Assembly: GCA_009788135.1 (NCBI GenBank)
Contig: WQSA01000075.1
Coordinates: forward strand, 1 to 7,283
Direction: 5' to 3'
DNA: 7,283 nt
DNA from: Candidatus Fibrimonadales bacterium
Lineage (GTDB): Bacteria; Fibrobacterota; Fibrobacteria; Fibrobacterales; Fibrobacteraceae
Below the pieces are notes generated by a model. The model did no database searches. It saw only the letters and a program-made list of their open reading frames with translations, and was not told the origin of the DNA. Below, piece after piece: positions 1 to 5,707 of the stretch; within the stretch, counting starts at the first letter, position 1, and the number at the start of each line of letters is the position of its first letter. Both the position numbers and the translations under genes were made by a program.

Positions 1-92
1 GGCGATGAGCGAACAAAGAGGTGTTCTTTGCTTTCAAAGAATTTTATAAACGAGTTGCGAATTTCGGTCGCTGTTTTTGGGACTTGTGGCAT
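1..92 (-). CDS. alaS: Alanyl-tRNA synthetase, N-terminal fragment (cut by left edge)
   Basis: Reading the minus strand from the ATG at 92-90 gives 30 complete codons that run off the window. The translation starts MPQVPKTATEIRNSFIKFFE and continues with SKEHLFVRSS. This matches the class II alanyl-tRNA synthetase N-terminus, where a T-x-E-I-R-x-x-F-x-x-F-F-x-S-K-x-H-x-x-V-x-S-S pattern is typical and leads into the catalytic domain. AlaRS charges tRNA-Ala in the cytoplasm. The start is supported by a TTTCTACCTT promoter-like element ending 6 bases upstream, the same geometry as at guaB and ribD, and there is no Shine-Dalgarno sequence. Only about 30 of the roughly 870 residues usual for the family are visible, so integrity downstream cannot be judged. 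An overlapping open frame on the plus strand (1-105) has no recognisable product and is taken as a shadow. Confidence 0.85.
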   Translation of the reverse strand, partial: MPQVPKTATEIRNSFIKFFESKEHLFVRSS

Positions 93-98
93 GGGGGT

Positions 99-108
99 AA
101 GGTAGAAA
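99..108 (-). promoter_or_regulatory. Promoter-like -10 element for alaS
   Basis: On the minus strand this reads TTTCTACCTT, followed by a 6-base spacer (ACCCCC) and the alaS ATG. It belongs to a family of six near-identical elements in this window, each 6-10 bases before a start codon. The TACCTT part fits a sigma-70 -10 hexamer only loosely. No convincing -35 box was seen. The position implies a transcript with almost no 5' leader. The promoter role is inferred from recurrence and position. Confidence 0.6.
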
Positions 109-125
109 ATCGTTACAACAAACAG

Positions 126-1181
126 CTAACACGAGCTCAGCTTCTTAATTCTTCTCAGAAAATAGGTTCTGGAATGCGCCCTTACTGTTATCCTCCAGCA
201 AAGCGCGTTTCCAAAAAGGATAATGCACCAAAAACCGAATAGCAAAAACATTATCATCGGAAAAACGGCAAGAGAACCGTAAAAAAGAGACCACTTTGCA
301 AACATGCTGGCCATCGCAAACATCATCGCCGTGAAAAAACCTAATATGGCTCCATAAGTAAACACTGTGGAAATAACAGCGGAAAGCCATCTCTCCTTTG
401 TCTTTCCAATAAATGCTCTCCAAAAATTGCGCTCAGACGGAACATATGGCATATAGCAATACAACGCCCACAAGCTTGCCAGCGCAATTGATAGCAAAAC
501 CGTTGGGATGCTGAGATCAAGCAGCAATTCTCCGAATTTCCCAAAAGGCAGCTTCTGCGTCAAAATATTCGCCAAAATCTTCTGCATATAATGCAAAAAT
601 GCGCTGCAAGCACCTATCGCACCCGCAAACAAAAGCAAAAACGGAATGAATATAGCCGCTTTTTGCCCATATCCTCTAGTCTCATTTACTCCCCAAACTA
701 TGTTCATATTGCTTTCTATGGTATCTATGGCCAAAATAAAAGTTACCAGCAAGCCAATGCCGCCTATTACCCCCAAAGACCCCAAGCTTATCCCCTGAGC
801 CTTAACCAGAAACGGCATAACATTATCCAGAATCAAGCTCGTCATGGCGTTAAGGTCAATGGTATCATCCCCAAAAGAAAGCAACTGCAGCACGTTATTT
901 ATATAAGGCAAAACTTTCTCCAGAATTTCCGGCAACAGAGCCGGCAAATGCGTTATGAACAGCTCGCCCACGCCAAGCGACAAGCTTATGGAAGTGAGCA
1001 AAATCATCAGCGGAACCGCTGCCAAAAGCGTGGTATAAGCGAGCGCCGTGGCTCGTATAGTGCAATGCTCAAGCAAAAATATGCGCAAGCTGTCATAGAC
1101 TATGCGAACAGGTTGCGGCAGCTTGTTTGACAAAATATCAAGCTTATCCCAAAAATCAATATCCTTTGCGTTGCGCGACAT
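126..1181 (-). CDS. YihY/BrkB-family integral membrane protein
   Basis: The 351-residue protein fits the YihY/virulence factor BrkB family (UPF0761), long mislabelled 'ribonuclease BN'. The family's molecular function is unsettled, and an inner-membrane transport-like role is only a guess. About six hydrophobic segments are visible, near residues 48-69, 134-155, 176-196, 222-245, 266-292 and 303-326. Family landmarks are RATALAYTTLLAAVPLM (43-59), NIVWGVNETRG (160-170), the YMPYVP loop (243-248) and the C-terminal LFYGSLAVFPMIMFLLFGFW (299-318). The N-terminal 40 residues and the basic tail are probably cytoplasmic. Length is within the usual 280-430. The ATG has no Shine-Dalgarno sequence and lies 10 bases after a TTTCTACATT element. 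The gene is divergent from guaB and upstream of alaS on the same strand. alaS has its own promoter, so the two need not be co-transcribed. Confidence 0.88.
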   Translation of the reverse strand: MSRNAKDIDFWDKLDILSNKLPQPVRIVYDSLRIFLLEHCTIRATALAYTTLLAAVPLMILLTSISLSLGVGELFITHLPALLPEILEKVLPYINNVLQLLSFGDDTIDLNAMTSLILDNVMPFLVKAQGISLGSLGVIGGIGLLVTFILAIDTIESNMNIVWGVNETRGYGQKAAIFIPFLLLFAGAIGACSAFLHYMQKILANILTQKLPFGKFGELLLDLSIPTVLLSIALASLWALYCYMPYVPSERNFWRAFIGKTKERWLSAVISTVFTYGAILGFFTAMMFAMASMFAKWSLFYGSLAVFPMIMFLLFGFWCIILFGNALCWRITVRAHSRTYFLRRIKKLSSC

Positions 1182-1191
1182 CGGTTTGCGT

Positions 1192-1201
1192 AATGTAGAA
1201 A
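1192..1201 (-). promoter_or_regulatory. Promoter-like -10 element for the YihY-family gene
   Basis: The minus strand reads TTTCTACATT, ending 10 bases before the ATG at 1181. It directly abuts the mirror element for guaB at 1202-1211. Together they form a 20-base inverted repeat with a single position breaking the symmetry (C on one arm, T on the other). The two promoters must therefore share or compete for RNA polymerase. The role is inferred from recurrence of the element. Confidence 0.6.
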
Positions 1202-1211
1202 TTTCTATATT
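1202..1211 (+). promoter_or_regulatory. Promoter-like -10 element for guaB
   Basis: Reads TTTCTATATT, with the -10-like hexamer TATATT at 1206-1211, then 6 bases to the guaB ATG at 1218. Normal -10 to start-site spacing would put transcription initiation at or within a few bases of the ATG. There is no Shine-Dalgarno sequence and no room for a guanine riboswitch or leader. No clear -35 box was found in the upstream 25 bases, which overlap the leader of the divergent YihY-family gene. Confidence 0.65.
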
Positions 1212-1217
1212 CTATTC

Positions 1218-2666
1218 ATGAAATTAGGCCTTACATTTGACGATGTGCTTCTAGTACCAGGGGCTTCGGAAGTTTTGCCAACGCAAAATACCTCATTGAA
1301 AACAGAGCTCGGAAAAATAAAGCTCAACATTCCTATTCTAAGCGCAGCCATGGACACGGTTTCCACCGCGCCGCTCGCAATTTCGCTCGCTTTGCAGGGC
1401 GGAATTTCAATTATACACAAAAACATGAGCATTGAGCTTCAGGCTGGCGAAGTTAGAAAGGTGAAAAGATGGCAGTCCGGCGTTGTGCTGGATCCTATAA
1501 CCCTTGATGCAAATGAACCAGTTTCCAAAGCTTTTGAAATTTCCGCAAAGCAAAAAATCAGCGGTTTTCCGGTGCTTTCCAAAGGCAAACTCGTTGGCAT
1601 AATCACAGGCAGAGACTTGCGCACGGTTACAGACCGAAGCATAAAACTAAAAGACGTGATGACAAAAAAGCTCATCACTGCCTCTCCCAAAATACCGCTC
1701 GCAAAGGCAAAAGAAATTCTGAACACAAACCGCATTGAAAAATTATTGCTAGTGGACAGCAATAATTATTTGAAAGGATTGATAACCCTAACAGACATTC
1801 TAAAAAGAGAGTTTAACCCCGAAGCTTGCCTGGATTCAAACGGGCAGCTTTGCGTTGGCGCAGCGGTTGGCACAGCGCCGGATACGCTGGAACGCGCTGC
1901 CGCTTTGGTAGAAGCCGGTGTTGATATGCTCGTGGTGGACACAGCTCACGGACATCATATAAATGTTCGCAATATGGTAAAAGCGCTCAAAAAAATATAC
2001 CCGCATTTAACGCTTGTAGGCGGAAACGTGGCTTCTGCCGAAGCGGTCAAGGATTTGGCAAAGTGCGGCGCAGACGTTGTGAAGGTTGGCATTGGCCCTG
2101 GTTCAATATGCACCACGAGAGTTGTGGCCGGCGTTGGCGTTCCGCAGTTCACAGCGATTATGGAATGCGCAAAAGAAGCTGAAAAGCATGGAGTTGCCAT
2201 AATTGGCGATGGCGGAATAAAAAATTCCGGCGATATTGCAAAAGCGCTCGCTGCAGGAGCCCATTCGGTTATGCTGGGCGGGCTTTTGGCCGGCACGGAA
2301 GAGAGCCCTGGCGAAATTATTCTGGCAGATGGCCGAACTTTCAAAAGCTATCGCGGAATGGGTTCTATAGGCGCCATGAAAGAAGGCTCTAAAGACCGCT
2401 ATTTTCAAGCAGATGTCAAAAGCGACGAAGAATCCAAATTAGTTCCAGAGGGCATTGAAGGCAGAGTTCCATACAAAGGTCCGCTCAAAGATCTCATATA
2501 CCAACTTACCGGCGGAATACGCGCGACTCTTGGGTATGTTGGAGCAAGAAATTTGGCTGAGCTCAGAGCAAAAGCCAACTTTGTGCAGCAAACCAGCGCT
2601 GGATTAAAGGAAAGTCACCCGCATGATGTAACGATAACAAAAGAATCCCCGAATTACAGGACTTAA
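1218..2666 (+). CDS. guaB: Inosine-5'-monophosphate dehydrogenase (IMPDH)
   Basis: GuaB oxidises IMP to XMP with NAD+, the committed step of guanine nucleotide synthesis, in the cytoplasm. At 482 residues it is a normal full-length bacterial enzyme. The TIM barrel opens with GLTFDDVLLVPG (4-15). Two CBS domains are inserted at about 92-145 and 148-200 (SGFPVLSKGKLVGIITGRDL; EKLLLVDSNNYLKGLITLTD). The barrel resumes with VVDTAHGH (239-246). The catalytic loop GIGPGSICTTR carries the nucleophile Cys298. The phosphate-binding GDGGIKNSGDIAKALAAGA (330-348) and YRGMGSIGAM (378-387) follow, then the mobile flap with the Arg394-Tyr395 dyad and Glu411 before GIEGRVPYKG. The conserved tail HPHDVTITKESPNY is present. 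All key residues look intact. The CBS pair suggests allosteric control by purine nucleotides, as known for the family. It lies 25 bases before ribH, which has its own promoter-like element. Confidence 0.98.
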   Translation: MKLGLTFDDVLLVPGASEVLPTQNTSLKTELGKIKLNIPILSAAMDTVSTAPLAISLALQGGISIIHKNMSIELQAGEVRKVKRWQSGVVLDPITLDANEPVSKAFEISAKQKISGFPVLSKGKLVGIITGRDLRTVTDRSIKLKDVMTKKLITASPKIPLAKAKEILNTNRIEKLLLVDSNNYLKGLITLTDILKREFNPEACLDSNGQLCVGAAVGTAPDTLERAAALVEAGVDMLVVDTAHGHHINVRNMVKALKKIYPHLTLVGGNVASAEAVKDLAKCGADVVKVGIGPGSICTTRVVAGVGVPQFTAIMECAKEAEKHGVAIIGDGGIKNSGDIAKALAAGAHSVMLGGLLAGTEESPGEIILADGRTFKSYRGMGSIGAMKEGSKDRYFQADVKSDEESKLVPEGIEGRVPYKGPLKDLIYQLTGGIRATLGYVGARNLAELRAKANFVQQTSAGLKESHPHDVTITKESPNYRT

Positions 2667-2673
2667 AAATAGT

Positions 2674-2683
2674 TTTCTATATT
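2674..2683 (+). promoter_or_regulatory. Promoter-like -10 element for ribH-nusB
   Basis: Reads TTTCTATATT, identical to the guaB element, and ends 8 bases before the ribH ATG. It sits in the 25-base gap after the guaB stop, so ribH-nusB can probably be transcribed independently of guaB. There is no Shine-Dalgarno sequence and no space for an FMN riboswitch between this element and the start codon. Confidence 0.6.
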
Positions 2684-2691
2684 AACCTTCT

Positions 2692-3156
2692 ATGAAAATT
2701 TTAGAAGGTTGTTTAGACGGGCAAAATTTGAAAATTGCGATTGCAGTTTCTCGTTTTAATGAAACCGTCACAAAGTCCCTCTTAGAAGGGGCTTTTGTGC
2801 AATTGAAGAGATGCGCAGTTAACGAAAACGATATTACCGTTGCATGGGCGCCGGGAGCATTTGAGTTGCCGGGCTTGGCAACTCGCTTTGCCAAAAGCGA
2901 AAAATTTGATGCGATTATAGTTTTGGGCGCTGTTATACGCGGAGCAACTCCGCATTTTGACCATGTTTCAAATGCTGTGAATTCTGGCATTGCGCACTTG
3001 GCCAGAGAAGGAAAAATCCCTGTTATTTTCGGAGTGCTGACTACCGATACTGTTGAGCAGGCAATGGACAGAGCAGGCTTGAAATGCGGAAACAAGGGAG
3101 CAGACGCTGCTCTTGCCGCTGTTGAAATGGTAAATTTGTATAAAAGGATTTCTTAA
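2692..3156 (+). CDS. ribH: 6,7-dimethyl-8-ribityllumazine synthase
   Basis: RibH condenses 5-amino-6-ribitylaminouracil with 3,4-dihydroxy-2-butanone 4-phosphate to give lumazine, the penultimate step of riboflavin synthesis. It usually assembles into a pentamer or 60-mer shell. The 154-residue length is standard. Seen in the sequence: SRFNE with Phe22, the PGAFELP loop (54-60), GAVIRGATPHFDHVSN (79-94) with the catalytic His88, and IPVIFGVLTTDTVEQAMDRAG (109-129) with the phosphate-binding Arg127. These numbers coincide with those remembered for the Bacillus subtilis enzyme. The tail NKGADAALAAVEMVNL (134-149) is also typical. The stop overlaps the nusB start (TAATG), so the two are translationally coupled. 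RibD is encoded elsewhere in the window on the other strand. Riboflavin synthase and RibBA genes are not seen here. Confidence 0.97.
   Translation: MKILEGCLDGQNLKIAIAVSRFNETVTKSLLEGAFVQLKRCAVNENDITVAWAPGAFELPGLATRFAKSEKFDAIIVLGAVIRGATPHFDHVSNAVNSGIAHLAREGKIPVIFGVLTTDTVEQAMDRAGLKCGNKGADAALAAVEMVNLYKRIS
3144..3148 (+). promoter_or_regulatory. Shine-Dalgarno sequence for nusB
   Basis: AAGGA lies inside the 3' end of ribH, 7 bases before the nusB ATG. It is worth listing because the operon-leading genes in this window have no such site, so its presence marks nusB as an internal cistron translated by the usual SD route. Confidence 0.6.
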
Positions 3157-3569
3157 TGCCATCCGTTTCGCGCAGGCCCGCTCGGGTCTTTGCCATGCAA
3201 CTTTTGTATGCTATGGAAATAACAGGCGAAGCTCCGGGCTATTGTTTGCCAGGCGTTTTGGAAAGCAATCCTATAAGCAGCGATATGCAGATATTCGGAA
3301 TGAAACTCCTTGACGGAGTTTTGGAAAGAAAAGAGGAATTTCGCAATACATTTCTGGAAATAATTCCGGACTGGTCTCCAGAGCGTCTTTCCACTATAGA
3401 CAAGATAATTTTGCAAATAGCGATGACAGAAATGCTAATCGCAGATACTCCGATAAAAGTGATTCTCTCCGAAGCCGTGCAAATTGCAAACAAATACTCG
3501 GACGAAGATTCTCCGTCCTTTGTGAACGGAGTGTTGCAAAATTTCGCAAAAATTAAAAAGATGCTTTAA
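3156..3569 (+). CDS. nusB: Transcription antitermination factor NusB
   Basis: NusB binds boxA RNA together with S10 (NusE) and promotes antitermination on rRNA operons. The 137-residue, all-helical protein has the family N-terminus RRPARVFAMQLLYAMEI (6-22) with its basic patch for RNA binding. It has the W-S-P-E-R-L-S-x-I-D-K-I-I-L motif at 73-86, the A-M-T-E-M-L core, and the C-terminal SEAVQIANKYSDEDSPSFVNG (104-124). Length is typical. It overlaps ribH by one base, an arrangement (ribH-nusB) common across bacteria. The ATG is set by the overlap and by AAGGA 7 bases upstream. A hairpin terminator follows 8 bases after the stop. Confidence 0.96.
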   Translation: MPSVSRRPARVFAMQLLYAMEITGEAPGYCLPGVLESNPISSDMQIFGMKLLDGVLERKEEFRNTFLEIIPDWSPERLSTIDKIILQIAMTEMLIADTPIKVILSEAVQIANKYSDEDSPSFVNGVLQNFAKIKKML

Positions 3570-3577
3570 ATATATAC

Positions 3578-3599
3578 AGCCCCTTTCGGGGCTTTGGTT
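3578..3599 (+). terminator. Intrinsic terminator after nusB
   Basis: A six-pair stem AGCCCC/GGGGCT closes a TTTC loop (3578-3593). It is followed by a mixed T-rich stretch (TTGGTT) rather than a pure U-tract. It lies between the ends of the convergent nusB and lipoprotein genes, so it may work in both directions. On the minus strand the stem is followed by GTATATATTT. The stem is strong and the tail is weak. Confidence 0.6.
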
Positions 3600-3607
3600 A
3601 TAGTGGG

Positions 3608-4675
3608 TTAATTAAGAAAAATGGGAATCTCATTCTCTACACAGAAAGCTCGTTTTACAATAGCACCACCGTCTGAAGCGCAATCAGTAGCTCTGCTATA
3701 TCCCTTGCCTCCAATTTTGGAGCAGTCTTCTTCGTAACCGCCATAATAGCAATAGAAATCTTCATCTAGTGTACTTATTGGACACAAACTTACAGAAGCT
3801 CCGTAATCGGTTTGACACTTAGATGTGCTTGCTGTCAAATGACACTCATTAGTACTGCTCCACTGGCAAAATTGATCGTTCCTTTGACCGCATTTTGTTG
3901 CTACTTGGCCATATTCCGTATCGCATTCAGATGCCGTACTTATTGGATAGCAACCGCCACCGGATGTAGTCGGATAGCCAAAGTCACAAAACAGCTTTGG
4001 TTTTGGTGGTGGCGTGCATGATACAACCTGCGTTCCGCCCATGGAGGTGCATTCAGCAGCGGTAAGTACATCAGTGCAAATACCGTACTCGACGAGTTTA
4101 CAATTTACTGTTTCTTCGCCGCCAGTAGTTCTGCTGCTGCTGGAGTTGTTGTTGCCTGGGTTGCCACCAACACTGCTGCTGGAATTGTTATTGCCTGGGT
4201 TGCCACCAACACTGCTGCTGGAATTGTTATTGCCTGGGTTGCCGCCGGAGCCGGGGCATGTTGCAACTACTGTGCCCGTGGACATTTGACATACTTGCGC
4301 TGATTGCACAGGTGTGCAAACATTCGCTATTTCGCAGTTTACAAATTGATCGCTGCCTTGACATGATTTAACGATGCTACCGGAGGCTGCGTCGCATGTT
4401 GCTTTATCTAGTACCGGAATACAAGATACTCCTCCTACTAAGCAAGCAAGAATGCTACTGCCGCCGCCGCTGTTGCTTGATGGAGTTGCTGTGCATTGTG
4501 TGGCTGGTGCGCCACCGGCGCTAGTGCATTGTTCAATTGAGGCGACTTCAATGCAAGTACCGTTGCTGAGGTTACAACCTACTGTTGAAGGGCCGCTGTC
4601 ATCACTGGAACAAGCGGCGAAAAATAGAGCAACTATTGCTGCTAGAGCTACTACTGTAAGCATGGACTTTTTCAT
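3608..4675 (-). CDS. Cys-rich repeat lipoprotein, unrecognised family
   Basis: The 355-residue product is an exported lipoprotein of unknown function. It has a basic n-region (MKKS), a hydrophobic stretch and a lipobox FAAC with Cys22 as the lipidated residue. Ser at +2 suggests outer-membrane sorting if E. coli Lol rules apply. The mature part is seven Cys modules. Six follow C-x(5-11)-C-x8-C-x4-G-x5-C, with Cys at 34/41/50/61, 78/85/94/105, 114/120/129/140, 192/200/209/220, 230/242/251/262 and 270/278/287/298. The seventh (309/318/332/345) has looser spacing but keeps the Gly. That makes 28 module Cys, consistent with two disulfides per module. Between modules 3 and 4 lies a low-complexity linker with three copies of GGNPGNNNSSSSV (144-182). 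A clear AGGAGA Shine-Dalgarno site fixes the ATG. Modules joined by Ser-rich linkers resemble Fibrobacter surface proteins; adhesion or envelope scaffolding is a guess. Confidence 0.85.
   Translation of the reverse strand: MKKSMLTVVALAAIVALFFAACSSDDSGPSTVGCNLSNGTCIEVASIEQCTSAGGAPATQCTATPSSNSGGGSSILACLVGGVSCIPVLDKATCDAASGSIVKSCQGSDQFVNCEIANVCTPVQSAQVCQMSTGTVVATCPGSGGNPGNNNSSSSVGGNPGNNNSSSSVGGNPGNNNSSSSRTTGGEETVNCKLVEYGICTDVLTAAECTSMGGTQVVSCTPPPKPKLFCDFGYPTTSGGGCYPISTASECDTEYGQVATKCGQRNDQFCQWSSTNECHLTASTSKCQTDYGASVSLCPISTLDEDFYCYYGGYEEDCSKIGGKGYSRATDCASDGGAIVKRAFCVENEIPIFLN
4132..4248 (-). repeat. Three 39-bp tandem repeats encoding a 13-residue linker
   Basis: Units span 4132-4170, 4171-4209 and 4210-4248. 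The second and third differ at only three bases. The first (the 3'-most on the plus-strand reading of the gene's reverse direction is unit 4210-4248) differs from the second at four. Each encodes one GGNPGNNNSSSSV-type unit of the lipoprotein linker (the last ends in Arg instead of Val). The near-identity at DNA level points to recent tandem duplication and possible copy-number variation between strains. Confidence 0.85.
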
Positions 4676-4680
4676 AATAT

Positions 4681-4686
4681 TCTCCT
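4681..4686 (-). promoter_or_regulatory. Shine-Dalgarno sequence of the lipoprotein gene
   Basis: On the minus strand AGGAGA lies 5 bases before the ATG at 4675, a strong ribosome binding site. It fixes the start and contrasts with the SD-less starts of the other operon-leading genes in the window. Confidence 0.8.
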
Positions 4687-4708
4687 ATTTAACATTAAAC
4701 CAAATATT

Positions 4709-4714
4709 AATATA
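4709..4714 (-). promoter_or_regulatory. Possible -10 box of the lipoprotein gene
   Basis: The minus strand reads TATATT preceded by TG at offset (ATGTATATT), in a very AT-rich stretch 33 bases before the ATG. This would give a leader of about 25-30 bases containing the Shine-Dalgarno site. No good -35 box was found at standard spacing. The surrounding AT-richness makes a chance match possible. Confidence 0.4.
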
Positions 4715-4768
4715 CATTTTTTTGTGGAAAAAATGAGAAAAAACGACAAAAGCCATTATTTAAACTAT

Positions 4769-5674
4769 TTACAGCTTAAACTCCCCGCAAAAATCCTCGC
4801 CCTGCATATAAGTTCTCTTTAAAACCAGGTTTTTCGGCATTTCCCAGCGCAACCCTTTGCCAACCCTAAGCGGCGAAGTCCATAGCAAAAATTTGTTAAA
4901 ACTGCCGGGAATTTCAAACAAATTTTTCGCAAGCTCTGCGCCAGCCTCAACCAAAATATGATGCATACCCTTTTCAGCGCACTGCGCAAGAATCAAACGC
5001 CAGTTCTCCTCAAAAGTCCCGCCGCTAAAATTGCTCCTGCTAAAAATAATCCTCTGCGGATTTGCACCCTTAACCTTCCTTACAGTTAACTGCGGATTAT
5101 CGCTGCGAAATGTTCCTCCGCCAACAACAACTGCATCGCAAAAACTGCGCAACCTGTGAAGCGCAATCTGCGACTGCTCACCTGTAATTTTCAACGGAGT
5201 TTTATCATCGTTTGCAATAAACCCATCCATAGTCTGGGCTATTTTCAATGTGACAAACGGCATTTTATTTTGCACAAACCAAGCATAAGATTCATAAAAA
5301 TCATCCACCAATCCATCTAAATTTTCTTTTACTGTTTCAATCCCAGCCTCATTCAATTTTTCAATTCCGCTCACCAAACCATTGGGATCCAAATATCCGT
5401 AATAAACTTTTTTTATTCCCGCTTTTATTATAGCATCCGTGCAAGGAGGCGTTCTCCCATAATGGCTGCACGGCTCCAAAGTTACATACAGCTCCGCATC
5501 TTTTGCATTCTCGCCGGCATTCTTCAAAGCGACAATTTCCGCATGGGCATTGCCTGGCTCCTGCGTATAACCCTCCCCTATCACCTTGCCATCTTTTGCA
5601 ATAACGGCTCCAACCGCAGGATTAGGGCGGCAATTTTTTATAGCATAAGTGGCAAGTTCCAAAGCACGAAGCAC
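4769..5674 (-). CDS. ribD: Bifunctional riboflavin deaminase/reductase, compact form
   Basis: RibD carries out two successive riboflavin steps: deamination of the pyrimidine from GTP cyclohydrolase II, then NADPH-dependent reduction of the ribosyl side chain. The deaminase half (about 1-120) has PNPAVGAVI (18-26), the zinc and catalytic motif HAE (44-46) and PCSHYGRTPPC (68-78) with Cys69 and Cys78. The reductase half has PFVTLKIAQTMDGFIA (139-154), ITGE (163-166), the DAVVVGGGTFRSDNPQLTVR block (180-199), NPQRIIF and ILVEAG (240-245). At 301 residues it is well short of the usual 360-370. The loss is mainly between RIIF and ILVEAG, about 28 residues where E. coli RibD has about 60 (from memory). 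The WITGE Trp is Lys here. The GTG start is chosen because it begins the conserved RALELA helix and lies 6 bases after a TTTCTACTTT element. No upstream in-frame ATG was found. It is unlinked to ribH-nusB. Confidence 0.93.
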   Translation of the reverse strand: MLRALELATYAIKNCRPNPAVGAVIAKDGKVIGEGYTQEPGNAHAEIVALKNAGENAKDAELYVTLEPCSHYGRTPPCTDAIIKAGIKKVYYGYLDPNGLVSGIEKLNEAGIETVKENLDGLVDDFYESYAWFVQNKMPFVTLKIAQTMDGFIANDDKTPLKITGEQSQIALHRLRSFCDAVVVGGGTFRSDNPQLTVRKVKGANPQRIIFSRSNFSGGTFEENWRLILAQCAEKGMHHILVEAGAELAKNLFEIPGSFNKFLLWTSPLRVGKGLRWEMPKNLVLKRTYMQGEDFCGEFKL

Positions 5675-5680
5675 TTGACT

Positions 5681-5690
5681 AAAGTAGAAA
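5681..5690 (-). promoter_or_regulatory. Promoter-like -10 element for ribD
   Basis: The minus strand reads TTTCTACTTT, 6 bases before the ribD GTG, the same spacing as at guaB and alaS. There is no Shine-Dalgarno sequence and no room for an FMN riboswitch in between. It is paired back to back with the element at 5698-5707. Confidence 0.55.
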
Positions 5691-5697
5691 AACGAAT

Positions 5698-5707
5698 TTT
5701 CTATTTT
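5698..5707 (+). promoter_or_regulatory. Promoter-like -10 element for the FlgD-Ig gene
   Basis: Reads TTTCTATTTT and ends 6 bases before a GTG at 5714. With the ribD element (5681-5690) it forms an inverted repeat with a 7-base centre, echoing the guaB/YihY divergent pair. It is the main evidence for choosing GTG 5714 over the TTG at 5675 as the start of the downstream gene. Confidence 0.5.

Noticed and set aside
1..105. Plus-strand open frame running in from the left edge and ending at TAG 103-105
   Set aside because: Its 34 residues resemble nothing recognised, while the minus strand over the same bases encodes the AlaRS N-terminus.
591..1130. 179-codon plus-strand open frame opposite the YihY-like gene
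   Set aside because: Its translation is Gln/Arg/Tyr-rich with no domain character, and it is fully antisense to a convincing six-helix membrane protein with a promoter-like element.
1955..2408. Two overlapping minus-strand open frames (129 and 101 codons) inside guaB
   Set aside because: They are shadows of the IMPDH catalytic region, with Ser/Pro/Ala-rich low-information translations and no start signals.
4014..4289. Plus-strand open frame with repeated LLLELLLPGLPP units
   Set aside because: It is the antisense reading of the lipoprotein's Ser/Asn linker repeats. The repetition comes from the DNA repeat, and the minus strand has a lipobox and a strong Shine-Dalgarno site.
4676..4768. Possible small RNA or terminator between ribD and the lipoprotein gene
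   Set aside because: The gap is AT-rich with no stable GC hairpin. Its content is explained by the lipoprotein's leader, Shine-Dalgarno site and probable -10 box.
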